Positions 24,333-31,781 of a stretch of DNA of 38,794 nt are shown one piece after another. Below the pieces are notes generated by a model, which was given only the letters and a program-made list of their open reading frames with translations, was not told the origin of the DNA and searched no databases. The stretch is from a virus: the IMG/VR virus record IMGVR_UViG_3300032213_001192, positions 1 to 38,794 of that record. One strand, written 5' to 3'. The translations under genes and the position numbers were made by a program. Each line of letters opens with the position of its first letter. The first letter of the stretch is position 1.

Positions 24333-24353
24333 TTCACAACCGCATCGACACTG

Positions 24354-24818
24354 ATGACAACTGCACCCGCAACACTGACCGGATCCGAGGCCAACGCTCG
24401 GGCCTGGGCTGAGGAGATTGCCGCATCGCACGAGGCCTGGCTTTTCTGCCGGGACGAAGGCGAGGGGCGGCACCTTTCACCCGAGGCCAAGGCGTGTCTC
24501 AGGTTTTACTGCTACGACGGCACAAATCGGGACGTGGTGGCTGACGAGATCGAGGAGAGCTGCCAGGAATCGGCGCTCGCTGTCGACGTGCGCAGCGGAT
24601 GGGGCACACCGGGCCAGCTAAAGCCCGAGGAGTTCCAGATCCTGTTGAGCACCGGCGGTCCTGCGCTCCGGATCATTGGGGACCTGGAAGACCAAAGCCC
24701 AGCGCACCCACGCCTCCAACATCAGGACTGGGGCACACCCTGGATCGACTGCCGCCGCCGCGAGCTTGATTACGAGGCCCTCGAGTGGTTCTGCTCCCTC
24801 TTCTACTTCGGGGGCTGA
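24354..24818 (+). CDS. Conserved early phage protein, 154 aa
   Basis: The protein starts at ATG 24354; the longer frame from 24291 would cover the hairpin element. The N-terminal half is acidic and helical (SEANARAWAEEIAASHEAWL, CLRFYCYDG). The C-terminal half has LLSTGGPALRIIGDL and QDWGTPWIDC ending FCSLFYFGG, a pattern I recognise from many phage and plasmid hypothetical proteins with unknown role. Its TGA shares a base with the next ATG (TGATG), so the two are translationally coupled. Confidence 0.75.
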   Translation: MTTAPATLTGSEANARAWAEEIAASHEAWLFCRDEGEGRHLSPEAKACLRFYCYDGTNRDVVADEIEESCQESALAVDVRSGWGTPGQLKPEEFQILLSTGGPALRIIGDLEDQSPAHPRLQHQDWGTPWIDCRRRELDYEALEWFCSLFYFGG

Positions 24819-24955
24819 TGAACCGCACCCTGTTTACTGCAGGGCTGGCGATGCTGGGGTCCGCTGTCCTCTGGATGGTGGCCCTGGCCCAGCTGGCTCA
24901 GCCCACGTATCAGATTCCCGATCGATCAACACTCACCGAATTCCCAGGACCATGA
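24818..24955 (+). CDS. Small membrane protein, 45 aa
   Basis: The 45-residue reading frame begins MNRTLFTAGLAMLGSAVLWM, one hydrophobic segment at about residues 5-26, followed by a polar tail. It is coupled at both ends: TGATG with the preceding gene and ATGA with the next. A membrane-acting early protein or a secretion-signal-like peptide are both possible. No family was recognised. Confidence 0.6.
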   Translation: MNRTLFTAGLAMLGSAVLWMVALAQLAQPTYQIPDRSTLTEFPGP

Positions 24956-25329
24956 GCACAGCAACCGCCCACGAGCACCGCCTACACACAATCGGAACCG
25001 ATGCCAAGCACCGGATCACAGTCCGGCAGGTCATCGACGCCATCGACGCCTGGGTTGAGTTCAATCTCAGGACTGAACACGGCCTAGCGATCAACGGCAG
25101 CGAGATCTACTGGCTGGACTACGCCGAAGACCAAAGCCACCAGGTGACGGCCCACACCGGGCCACTGCTACGGCTAGGGGTTCGCCCTGGTTCGAATGAG
25201 GGCTGGATCCTGGTGGCCTACGTCGAGGGGCAAAGGACCCCGATCCTGAGCGCTAAGCTCTGGACCCTGGATGCCGCCCAGCAGCTGATGGCTGCCCTGT
25301 CACGGGCTAGCGCCGACTGCATCGCTTGA
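24952..25329 (+). CDS. Early hypothetical protein, 125 aa
   Basis: The gene starts at ATG 24952, overlapping the preceding TGA by four bases. The product has a His-rich N-terminus (STATAHEHRLHTIGTDAKHR), an IDAIDAWVEFNLR helix, a beta-rich middle (GSEIYWLDYAEDQSHQVTAH) and a C-terminal helix (DAAQQLMAALSRASADCIA). No family was recognised. A hairpin with a 10-base-pair stem follows ten bases after its stop. Confidence 0.7.
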   Translation: MSTATAHEHRLHTIGTDAKHRITVRQVIDAIDAWVEFNLRTEHGLAINGSEIYWLDYAEDQSHQVTAHTGPLLRLGVRPGSNEGWILVAYVEGQRTPILSAKLWTLDAAQQLMAALSRASADCIA

Positions 25330-25338
25330 CGACAGCCC

Positions 25339-25361
25339 GGAGGGGAGCGCTGCTCCCTTCC
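25339..25361 (+). other. Early intergenic hairpin, 10-bp stem
   Basis: Arms 25339-25348 and 25352-25361 pair over ten bases with one G-U and a three-base loop. It lies between two early genes and has no T-run, as for the RNase III sites between T7 early genes. Confidence 0.65.
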
Positions 25362-25403
25362 CTGCTGCCCTTAGGCGCAGCAATTAACAGCGACACCACA
25401 GCC

Positions 25404-25619
25404 ATGGCCTTTCACGTCTACGCCCACGACCAGGGCAGCGTCGACTTCGTTTACAGCTACGACACCAGAGCCGAGGCCCGCGCCGCCGTCGAGCGGATGC
25501 AAGAGGACATCGAGGCCCACCCATCCTGTTGGGATCTGGTCTGTCCTTGGTTTGAGATCACCACCCAGCCACCGTATCGGGAGACGTACACGTTCCCCGA
25601 CATGTCAGGGATGGGTTGA
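25404..25619 (+). CDS. Early hypothetical protein, 71 aa
   Basis: The start is ATG 25404; the in-frame 25326 start would include the hairpin. The protein (MAFHVYAHDQGSVDFVYSYD, then AEARAAVERMQEDIEAHPSC) looks like a small alpha/beta domain. It resembles a class of short phage proteins carrying a YDTRAEARAAVERM helix, without a known role. The gene is flanked on both sides by GC hairpins. Confidence 0.65.
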   Translation: MAFHVYAHDQGSVDFVYSYDTRAEARAAVERMQEDIEAHPSCWDLVCPWFEITTQPPYRETYTFPDMSGMG

Positions 25620-25620
25620 C

Positions 25621-25670
25621 CCTTGCCCAGGGGCCACGCCGGCCCCTCTGCAGGGCTCACCGCACCTGCA
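25621..25670 (+). repeat. Early intergenic hairpin element, copy B
   Basis: Begins directly after a TGA. AGGGGCC at 25630-25636 and GGCCCCT at 25642-25648 form a perfect seven-pair stem, then CTGCAGGG.TCACC as in copy A at 24289-24332. Confidence 0.65.
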
Positions 25671-25698
25671 CCTAAACCCAACTCAACCACAACAAAAC

Positions 25699-25860
25699 GT
25701 GAACAACACCACAGAGCACAGCACCAAGGCGGACATCATTACCGCGGCACTCGAGATCACAGACACCCAATCCGCGGCCATTGACCGGTTGGAGCAGCGA
25801 CAGCTGGTCCTCTGGGCCCTGATCGGAGTCCTGACCGTGACCTTGGCCTTCAAAGGCTAA
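25699..25860 (+). CDS. Small membrane protein, 53 aa
   Basis: I chose GTG 25699 because no ATG lies nearby. The product has a polar helical N-terminal part (HSTKADIITAALEITDTQSA), an IDRLEQRQ stretch and a C-terminal membrane segment (LVLWALIGVLTVTLAF, about residues 36-51). This C-tail-anchor arrangement with a cytoplasmic helix is typical of small phage membrane proteins. Function is unknown. Hairpins flank the gene on both sides. Confidence 0.6.
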   Translation: MNNTTEHSTKADIITAALEITDTQSAAIDRLEQRQLVLWALIGVLTVTLAFKG

Positions 25861-25868
25861 TCACAAAC

Positions 25869-25888
25869 GGGCACCCTCACCGGTGCCC
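25869..25888 (+). other. Early intergenic hairpin, 7-bp stem
   Basis: GGGCACC (25869-25875) and GGTGCCC (25882-25888) are perfect arms around six bases. The left arm GGGCACCC also matches the core of the Syn5 cyanophage promoter as I remember it, so a promoter role is an alternative. Confidence 0.6.
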
Positions 25889-25912
25889 ACCACCTACCAC
25901 AACCCAAAGCAA

Positions 25913-26083
25913 ATGCCCACGACCTTTGAATTAATGGAGGCCTACCGATCCTGGTGGCGGGCCAGCTACAGCACGAACCCCAACGCCCAGGCCGTGACCC
26001 TCGCCGCAGCCTGGGCCCAGCACGTGCTCGAGATCTACCAAGCTGGGGCCCTTGATGCACCAACGGCCGAGCCAATCGAATGA
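25913..26083 (+). CDS. Early hypothetical protein, 56 aa
   Basis: The 56-residue acidic helical protein (PTTFELMEAYRSWWRASYST, then QAVTLAAAWAQHVLEIYQAG) starts at ATG 25913; an in-frame ATG at 25883 lies inside the hairpin and is less likely. The stop overlaps the next ATG (ATGA), so translation is coupled with the putative winged-helix gene. No family was recognised. Confidence 0.6.
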   Translation: MPTTFELMEAYRSWWRASYSTNPNAQAVTLAAAWAQHVLEIYQAGALDAPTAEPIE

Positions 26084-26385
26084 AACCTGAATCCATTGTG
26101 TTGGCACAGCTCCGCTCCGACTTGTTGGATGCGATGTGGCTGCAGTACCCACTGGCCCTGTCGTTGGACCAACTGGAGACCGCAGTCCACCACGCCTACC
26201 TGACACGGGAAGCAGCGTGGCTAACTGGCACCATCAGGGCCGAGCTCTCGACCCTGAACCAAGCCGAGCTGATTCGCCCTTGTTCCAAGGGCTACCTGTT
26301 GACCGAGAAGGGACGACGGGACCGGCAGCAGGCCGCTCGATTCCTGGGCACCAACGACCAACCCACACCACCAGAGGCCGCATGA
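26080..26385 (+). CDS. Putative winged-helix DNA-binding protein, 101 aa
   Basis: The pattern LSLDQLETAVHHAYLTREAA, TIRAELSTLNQAELIRP, then KGYLLTEKGRRDRQ is that of a small winged helix: helices followed by a hairpin in which YLLTEKGR fits the wing of many such regulators. It could bind one of the repeat arrays in the control region, but nothing in the sequence shows this. Both ends overlap neighbours by ATGA. Confidence 0.6.
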   Translation: MKPESIVLAQLRSDLLDAMWLQYPLALSLDQLETAVHHAYLTREAAWLTGTIRAELSTLNQAELIRPCSKGYLLTEKGRRDRQQAARFLGTNDQPTPPEAA

Positions 26386-26669
26386 CCACACGCATTGCAC
26401 AGTTTGATGAGGCGGCTGAGACCATTGGTCACGATCGTTACTCGGACTACGGCGACCCAGTCGAAAGTTTTAACCGCATCGCTTTGATGTGGTCTGCCAT
26501 TGCTGGTGCTGACATCGGTCCGCATCAAGTGGCACACATGATGATTGCCCTTAAACTCAGCCGATTGCAGGCTGACCCAACCCACCTGGACTCACTTGTT
26601 GACATCGTTGGCTATGCTAGGTGCGCTGTCCTTTGCGGCCCAAGGGAAGCAATGGTTAGCACTAAGTAA
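26382..26669 (+). CDS. DUF6378-like phage protein, 95 aa
   Basis: The gene starts at ATG 26382, coupled to the preceding stop. Residues DRYSDYGDPVESFNRIALMW and ALKLSRLQADPTHLDSLVDI match the all-helical family I know as DUF6378, common near phage replication genes. The acidic and His residues recall MazG-type nucleotide pyrophosphohydrolases, but activity is not established. DNA here is less GC-rich than the flanks. Confidence 0.75.
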   Translation: MTTRIAQFDEAAETIGHDRYSDYGDPVESFNRIALMWSAIAGADIGPHQVAHMMIALKLSRLQADPTHLDSLVDIVGYARCAVLCGPREAMVSTK

Positions 26670-26689
26670 TGCGCTTGACATGATTGGCT

Positions 26690-27205
26690 ATGGCTAAATG
26701 GATCAACCCATCAGGCACACCTACTTACATCGCTTGGCGCAACATGCGCAGTCGATGCACCAACCCATCGCACGCCGGCTGGCGTAACTATGGGGGAAGG
26801 GGTATCACCGTGTGTCCCGAATGGGATTCATACGACCAGTTCTTCGAAGACATGGGGCCAAAGCCCAGTGGCTTAACACTGGAACGACTGGATACCCGCA
26901 AGGGATACAGGCCGGGCAATTGCGCTTGGGTGACCATGCGCGACAACCTCAACAACCGACGCAACACAGCCAAGGTTGCCGGGATTCCGGTCACAGTTAT
27001 TGCCGAACGCACTGGCATCAAGCCAGACACCCTTCGCAAGCGACAGCAACGTGGGATCGACGACAGTCGAATCTTTCAACCAAGACTCAACCTTCCGCAA
27101 CCAGCAAACCATGGAACAAGACAGCGCTATGAGCGCGACGGATGCAGATGCACAGAATGCAAGGCATTCAACGCAGCCAGGGCCAGAGCATTTAGACATC
27201 GCTGA
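26690..27205 (+). CDS. Homing-endonuclease-like protein (HNH/AP2-type) with Cys-rich C-terminus
   Basis: The 171-residue protein has three parts. Residues 1 to about 90 (TYIAWRNMRSRCTNP, YGGRGITVCPEWDSYDQFFE, then ERLDTRKGYRPGNCAWV) match a widespread phage family annotated as HNH or AP2-like endonucleases. Residues about 90-115 (IPVTVIAERTGIKPDTLRKR) form a helix-turn-helix as in homing enzymes. The C-terminus (HGTRQRYERDGCRCTECKAF) is a basic Cys-rich tail known from other phage proteins. ATG 26690 was preferred over TTG 26684. It is probably a selfish insertion between early genes; no intron or split neighbour is visible. Confidence 0.75.
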   Translation: MAKWINPSGTPTYIAWRNMRSRCTNPSHAGWRNYGGRGITVCPEWDSYDQFFEDMGPKPSGLTLERLDTRKGYRPGNCAWVTMRDNLNNRRNTAKVAGIPVTVIAERTGIKPDTLRKRQQRGIDDSRIFQPRLNLPQPANHGTRQRYERDGCRCTECKAFNAARARAFRHR

Positions 27206-27251
27206 CTACGCACAGCTGGTGGCCAACAGGCTGGAGGGCACCAATGACTAA
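27111..27251 (+). CDS. Possible small ORF overlapping the endonuclease gene, 46 aa
   Basis: ATG 27111 lies inside the endonuclease gene in another frame; the product ends HLDIADYAQLVANRLEGTND and its TGA overlaps the next ATG (ATGA). The C-terminal helix and coupling look gene-like, but the first 95 bases are shared with a real gene. An internal ATG at 27129 is another start. Confidence 0.3.
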   Translation: MEQDSAMSATDADAQNARHSTQPGPEHLDIADYAQLVANRLEGTND

Positions 27252-27582
27252 CCAACACCCAATCACCCCACCGCCTGAGCTGGTCGAACAGTGGTCTACA
27301 AAATATATTGAAACTCCTATGTCATTTGCAGACCTTGTAAATGAGGCCGCCCGCTGGGGCGCCGACCAGGAGCTGGAGGCGTGTTGTGAGTGGTTGGTTA
27401 ACGCCCTCCACGATAGGGAAATGGGCGCTGAACTTCGCGACGTTCGCCGTCCCAAGCCGCCGAGCTTGAAGAAGCAGGCGCTACTGCAACTGGACACGCT
27501 CAATGCAGACCTAGCTATGCACGGCAGGGGATGCGACCTATCTCAAATCCGCCGCGCATTGGAGGCATTGCCCAATGACTGA
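27244..27582 (+). CDS. Conserved cyanophage-type hypothetical protein, 112 aa
   Basis: The sequence begins MTNQHPITPPPELVEQWSTK, has ARWGADQELEACCEWLVNAL in the middle and RRPKPPSLKKQALLQLDTL near the end. I recognise this architecture (TPPPELV..W, ACCEWL, RRPKPPSLK) from phages and prophages of unicellular cyanobacteria, where its role is unknown. It is one of the better hints at a cyanobacterial host. It ends eight bases inside the next gene. The 5' part is AT-richer than its neighbours. Confidence 0.75.
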   Translation: MTNQHPITPPPELVEQWSTKYIETPMSFADLVNEAARWGADQELEACCEWLVNALHDREMGAELRDVRRPKPPSLKKQALLQLDTLNADLAMHGRGCDLSQIRRALEALPND

Positions 27583-27829
27583 GCCGACTAACGACCAGGC
27601 CCCTGTCGTCATCGACTCGATGGAGACGCTCCCACTCCGCATGCTTGATGCGTTCTGGTGCCTGACCAACAACTCGATGACCATCACGAGCCCTGATCGG
27701 ATGCGAGAAGTGTTGAGACTGCTGGCCCGGGAGGTGGAGACATGGGCCCCGCCGTACGCCGAGCACAAGATCTGCCACCTGGCAGTGACCGAGGTGGCGC
27801 AACGCTTGAGAGCGGAGGCTGACCAATGA
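27575..27829 (+). CDS. Early hypothetical protein, 84 aa
   Basis: The 84-residue helical acidic protein (MLDAFWCLTNNSMTITSPDR, MREVLRLLAREVETW, HLAVTEVAQRLRAEADQ) overlaps the preceding gene by eight bases and the next by ATGA. No family was recognised. The close coupling suggests expression as one unit with the genes leading to RNA polymerase. Confidence 0.65.
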   Translation: MTEPTNDQAPVVIDSMETLPLRMLDAFWCLTNNSMTITSPDRMREVLRLLAREVETWAPPYAEHKICHLAVTEVAQRLRAEADQ

Positions 27830-28155
27830 GTGGGTTCGGCAGCACCGCAGCGGTTGAGAACTACCTGATGCTGTGGCGCGAAGAACATGGTGCAAACATA
27901 GGGGAGGGGGTGAGTAGAACTTCTGACCCCAATGCACACCTCTACGAAATAGTCGTGGAGTTTACCGGCATGAAACCGATGCGTGAATGGCTGCGTGCCA
28001 TGTCACGTGCCGAGGCTGCAAAGTTTGCGGCTAATCGTTACCCAAACTCTACCAAAATTACAATCGTCACCAAGGATTATGTCAAACAACCTGCCAGAAA
28101 ACGTGTTCCCAATCAGCTACTCACCGACCAAGGAGGCGGGCAACAGAAAGGGTGA
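27826..28155 (+). CDS. Hypothetical protein, 109 aa
   Basis: The protein reads MSGFGSTAAVENYLMLWREE, a glycine/serine-containing loop, then YEIVVEFTGMKPMREWLRAM and AEAAKFAANRYPNSTKITIV. This could be a small alpha/beta domain with a conserved NRYP turn. It overlaps the following gene by 77 bases in another frame, and the basic C-terminal 20 residues (KQPARKRVPNQLL) are in the overlap. No family was recognised. Confidence 0.6.
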   Translation: MSGFGSTAAVENYLMLWREEHGANIGEGVSRTSDPNAHLYEIVVEFTGMKPMREWLRAMSRAEAAKFAANRYPNSTKITIVTKDYVKQPARKRVPNQLLTDQGGGQQKG

Positions 28156-28399
28156 GATCCTTTGGTACGCCAACGGTCACGGGTGGTACATGAGTCAGTG
28201 GAACCTGGGCTACATGCCACAGACCAGCCATTGGACGTACATGCCTGAAGATCTGAACATACCATCCGAAGCAGAACTACTTAAGCAAGAGGCTTTCTCT
28301 ACTTGGCTCAAGGGCAATGTATCTTTCCTCATGAATGAGCAAGAGCGAGAGCTAGCTTGGCAAGCATTCAATGCAGGCCGGGAGCTTGGCCGACCTTGA
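28079..28399 (+). CDS. Hypothetical protein upstream of RNA polymerase, 106 aa
   Basis: Beginning at ATG 28079 inside the previous gene, the product has aromatic-rich segments (GEILWYANGHGWYMSQWNLG, TSHWTYMPEDLNIPS) and a helical C-terminus (MNEQERELAWQAFNAGRELG). The C-terminal pattern resembles small phage proteins of unknown role. It overlaps the RNA polymerase start by 29 bases. Base composition is less GC-rich than the polymerase. Confidence 0.6.
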   Translation: MSNNLPENVFPISYSPTKEAGNRKGEILWYANGHGWYMSQWNLGYMPQTSHWTYMPEDLNIPSEAELLKQEAFSTWLKGNVSFLMNEQERELAWQAFNAGRELGRP

Positions 28400-30776
28400 T
28401 CGCCAGCTTGCACTCGAGCGTGAGATGTTGCAGATCGGCGCCGACGCATTCGCCAGCCGGATGAACAAGCGCCGTGAGCAGGGCATGGAATCCCTGTCCA
28501 CCCATGGCGACGTGCTTGCTGCCATGGGTGTGGACCGGATCATCCGTGACCTGCGTCGGCACCGCCACGCCATGCGTGATGGCCGGGCTGGTCGTGGCTA
28601 CGCCCACATGGGTCCGTTGCTGCAGCTTGCACCCCACAAGATCGCAGCTGTGTCCATGCGGGTGGTCATTGATCAGTTGACCCAGTCCCCCAAGTTCCAG
28701 GCTTTGGCCTACGCCTTGGCTGAACGGTTGTGGCTGGAGACCATGCTCGCCCGGGCCTCTGAGTACGAGCTCAAGTCGCATCAACGCGTCCGTCGTCGGT
28801 TCAAGCAGAAGCGTGCGGATGCCATGCGCATGCGCAACACAGAGGTCTGGACCCCGCAAGAGAAGCTCAGCGTCGGCGTGTTCCTTGTCCACCTGGTCGA
28901 GCAGCACACCGGACTGATCGAGATCTATGCGGAGCGTGGTGCCATGCGTGCGGTAAAGCGTGTGCGTGGCACCCAAGCGGCCCTCGACTGGGTGCGTGGG
29001 GCAGAGGAGCAGCAACGCCTGCTGTGTCCCTTTGCTTTGCCGACCGTCATCCCACCCCGGGACTGGTCGGATCCCATGACCGGTGGCTACTGGACCGATG
29101 ATCTCCCGGGCAACACCCTCTTCAAGGAGAACAACGAACCCATCGCAGCCAGCTCCTCTGAGTTCGATGCGTACCTGGTGGCTGCCAACCACCAGCAAGG
29201 CGTCGGGTGGCGCATCAATGGCTGGATGCTGGACCAGGTCAACCATGCCTGGGACCGGAACCTAACCATTGGTGGGCTGCTGCCCCGCAGTGGCCACGTC
29301 ATACCGCCTTACCCCAAGGGCCTGCCTGACGACCACGACGACGTCGCAGCGTGGCGGATGGTGGCCCGTCGCATCCACGACCGCAACGACCGTGATGCTG
29401 GTCGAAGGTTTGCTACGGCCAAGCAGCTGTGGGTGGCACGTCGGCTCGTCAATGAACCAGTGCTGTACTTCCCGGTGCAGTGTGACTTCAGAGGTAGGTA
29501 TTACTACCGGCCCCCATTCCTCAATCCTCAAGCCAACGACGTGGGTCGGTCGTTGCTGCAGTTCGCTGCCGGCACACCGATCAACACCGAGGCCGAGGCT
29601 GACTGGCTCCGCATCCATGGGGCCAACACGTACGGCCACAACAAGTTGACGTGGAAGGGGCGGATCGACTGGGTGCATGAACACCAGCTGCAGATCGAGG
29701 CCACTGGCCGGGAGCCTTGGTGCAACCAGGAGTTCTGGGCTGGGGCCAAGGACCCTTGGCAATTCCTTGCCTTCTGCCGCACGTACCAACAGTTCAGCCA
29801 CCACGGGTACGGCTGGGTGTGCCACCACCCTGTCGTCCTGGACTGCACGTGCTCGGGGATCCAGCATTACTCGGCGCTGCTCAGGTCCGAGGAGATGGCA
29901 GCCCTCGTGAATCTCACCCCAAGCGAGACCCCTCGTGACATCTATGCCGTGGTGCTCGAGCGGGTGTTGGCCCTGGTGCGGGCTGACGCAGCAGGTGGCG
30001 ATGAGCATGCAGCCCGGTGGCTGCAGCTGAGCCCTGATCGCACGCTGGCTAAGCCTGTGGTCATGACGATCCCGTACTCGGCAACGAGGGAGGCCGTCGT
30101 CAACTTCTGCTGTGGCTGGGCCCAGGACCGGGCGCAGGAGGTGTTCGGTCGTGACAACTGGTGCTTCAAGAAGGGGGCAATGTCCAGCCACCACTACATG
30201 GCCACCATCCTGTACCGGGAGACGTCGGCCCTCATCGCACCGGCCAAGGCAGCGATGTCCTGGTTCCGCAAGGTGGGCAAGACAGCAGGGAAGCTGGGCC
30301 TGGCCCTGCGTTGGACGTCACCCTCCGGGGTGCCCGTGATCCAGGAGTATTGGGACTACAGCGGGGTGCGGGTTCGCCTGTACCACCTGTCGTCTGTGCC
30401 AATGGATCTGTTGACCAACCATCAACCGACTGAGCTCAACCCCAAGCGGATGGGCAATGGGCTCAGCCCTAATGTCATTCACAGTCTTGATGCCAGCCAC
30501 ATGGCTGCCGTCACCATCGAGGCTTTCGCCTCTGGCATCCGCAACCTCGGTGGAATCCACGACTGTTTCGCTACGACGCCAGCAGAGATGGCCACACTTC
30601 GGACCACAATCCGCAGTACCTTTGCTGGCATGTACGCCCGGGACTGGTTCACGCCCATCGCTGATGAGCTGACTGCCCAGTTCCCGCCGGATGTACAGGC
30701 CAAACTCCCGCCGCGGCCAAGCCTCGGTGGGTTCGACCCCCAACTTGTAAACAACGCTGACTACTTCGTCACATGA
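28371..30776 (+). CDS. Single-subunit DNA-directed RNA polymerase, T7 gp1-like
   Basis: The enzyme has 801 residues (T7: 883) and transcribes the middle and late genes from phage promoters. Catalytic landmarks: palm motif DCTCSGIQHYSALLRSE with metal-binding Asp491 (T7 D537); motif B with Lys561 and Tyr569, the same spacing as T7 K631/Y639; and HDCF with Asp731 (T7 D812). GRYYYRPPFLNPQANDVGRS corresponds to the T7 NPQGND region. The N-terminal domain is shorter and divergent, so promoter specificity need not resemble T7. The start overlaps the previous gene and lacks a strong Shine-Dalgarno. Its stop overlaps the SSB start. Confidence 0.96.
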   Translation: MQAGSLADLDRQLALEREMLQIGADAFASRMNKRREQGMESLSTHGDVLAAMGVDRIIRDLRRHRHAMRDGRAGRGYAHMGPLLQLAPHKIAAVSMRVVIDQLTQSPKFQALAYALAERLWLETMLARASEYELKSHQRVRRRFKQKRADAMRMRNTEVWTPQEKLSVGVFLVHLVEQHTGLIEIYAERGAMRAVKRVRGTQAALDWVRGAEEQQRLLCPFALPTVIPPRDWSDPMTGGYWTDDLPGNTLFKENNEPIAASSSEFDAYLVAANHQQGVGWRINGWMLDQVNHAWDRNLTIGGLLPRSGHVIPPYPKGLPDDHDDVAAWRMVARRIHDRNDRDAGRRFATAKQLWVARRLVNEPVLYFPVQCDFRGRYYYRPPFLNPQANDVGRSLLQFAAGTPINTEAEADWLRIHGANTYGHNKLTWKGRIDWVHEHQLQIEATGREPWCNQEFWAGAKDPWQFLAFCRTYQQFSHHGYGWVCHHPVVLDCTCSGIQHYSALLRSEEMAALVNLTPSETPRDIYAVVLERVLALVRADAAGGDEHAARWLQLSPDRTLAKPVVMTIPYSATREAVVNFCCGWAQDRAQEVFGRDNWCFKKGAMSSHHYMATILYRETSALIAPAKAAMSWFRKVGKTAGKLGLALRWTSPSGVPVIQEYWDYSGVRVRLYHLSSVPMDLLTNHQPTELNPKRMGNGLSPNVIHSLDASHMAAVTIEAFASGIRNLGGIHDCFATTPAEMATLRTTIRSTFAGMYARDWFTPIADELTAQFPPDVQAKLPPRPSLGGFDPQLVNNADYFVT

Positions 30777-31408
30777 ACTTCCAGTACATCGACAAGCTGC
30801 GCCTGACCACCCCGAAGGCGACGTTCAAGTACCCGAAGCTGATCGAACCCGAGACCAAGTTCACCCCTGAGGGCCACTACAAAGTGACAGCTGTGATTCT
30901 TGCCGACGAGGCTGGCGCCATGGCTGACCAGCTTGACGCCTTGTTCGAGGCCCATAAAGCCAGCCTCAAGGCACAGGCCCCTGGCCAAAAGTTCAAGGCC
31001 ATCGACCCGAGCTTTGGGTACGAGGACATCGACGGCAAGCCTTGCTTCACCATCAGCGTGAAGATGAAGGCCAAGGGCATCGACCGTGACGGTCGCTCCT
31101 GGTCTGCAGTGCCTGCACTCTTTGATGCAAGCGGTGCACCGGTCAAGGATCGCGACGCCCTGCGTGGCATGTGGTCTGGCACCACCGGTCGTGTGTCGTT
31201 CGAGGCCTGCCCCTTCTACCAACCTGCCCTTGGTGCCGGCATCACGCTGCGCCTGAAGGCTGTGCAAATCCTCAACCTGGTGGAATCTGGTGGATCAGCC
31301 GATAGCTTCGGGTTTCAAGAGGAAGCCGGCTGGGCGGCCAGCGAGGCGCAGGCCAGCGTCCCGTTCGACGCAACGGGAGCGGCAACAGACGAAGGGTTTG
31401 ACTTCTAG
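30773..31408 (+). CDS. Single-stranded DNA-binding protein, T7 gp2.5-like
   Basis: The 211-residue OB-fold protein (T7: 232) reads LTTPKATFKYPKLIEPETKF, GYEDIDGKPCFTISVKMKAK and SFEACPFYQPALGAGITLRL, patterns of gp2.5-type SSBs in T7-like phages. The C-terminus is acidic and ends in Phe (AATDEGFDF), the tail that in T7 contacts DNA polymerase and helicase. ATG 30773 overlaps the RNA polymerase stop by four bases. The retained tail is noteworthy because no phage polymerase is visible. Confidence 0.92.
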   Translation: MNFQYIDKLRLTTPKATFKYPKLIEPETKFTPEGHYKVTAVILADEAGAMADQLDALFEAHKASLKAQAPGQKFKAIDPSFGYEDIDGKPCFTISVKMKAKGIDRDGRSWSAVPALFDASGAPVKDRDALRGMWSGTTGRVSFEACPFYQPALGAGITLRLKAVQILNLVESGGSADSFGFQEEAGWAASEAQASVPFDATGAATDEGFDF

Positions 31409-31781
31409 CCGGTACCGATCCAGGTTCGAGGCATCAGTAGCAGCCAGTCTCAAGGCCCGTGGCCTGCAGTTCGGGTACGAGGTGCAGGCTCTGAGCTACA
31501 CGATCTCCGCGGTCTACACCCCGGACTTTGTGTTGCCGAACGGGGTCATCGTTGAGACCAAGGGGCTGTTCGACTCAGAGGACAGGCGCAAGATGGTGGC
31601 CGTCAAGGCACAGCATCCAGGCCTGGACATCAGGCTCTGCTTCATGAAAGCAGACGTCAAGCTGAGCCGGGCACCCCGGTCCCTCACGTACTGGCAGTGG
31701 GCCGAAAGGCACGGGTTCCTCTGGTGCGAAGGCAACATCCCGACCGCATGGGCCAATGGCATCCAAGTTCCTGAAGCATGA
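31398..31781 (+). CDS. Endonuclease I (Holliday junction resolvase), T7 gp3-like
   Basis: The active-site layout of T7 endonuclease I is present: Glu11, then TPDF with Asp43, and VETKG with Glu53 and Lys55 (numbered from TTG 31398). The Asp-Glu-Lys spacing equals T7 D55/E65/K67. The enzyme cuts branched DNA before packaging. The start is uncertain: TTG 31398 gives 127 residues with an 11-base SSB overlap; ATG 31290 gives 163 residues but overlaps SSB by about 120 bases with an Arg-rich extension. The end overlaps the primase-helicase start. Confidence 0.9.
   Translation: MTSSRYRSRFEASVAASLKARGLQFGYEVQALSYTISAVYTPDFVLPNGVIVETKGLFDSEDRRKMVAVKAQHPGLDIRLCFMKADVKLSRAPRSLTYWQWAERHGFLWCEGNIPTAWANGIQVPEA

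Noticed and set aside
25180-25215. tRNA-like GGTTCGAAT arm
   Set aside because: It lies inside the 125-aa early gene and no acceptor, D or anticodon arms could be folded around it. No tRNA was found elsewhere.
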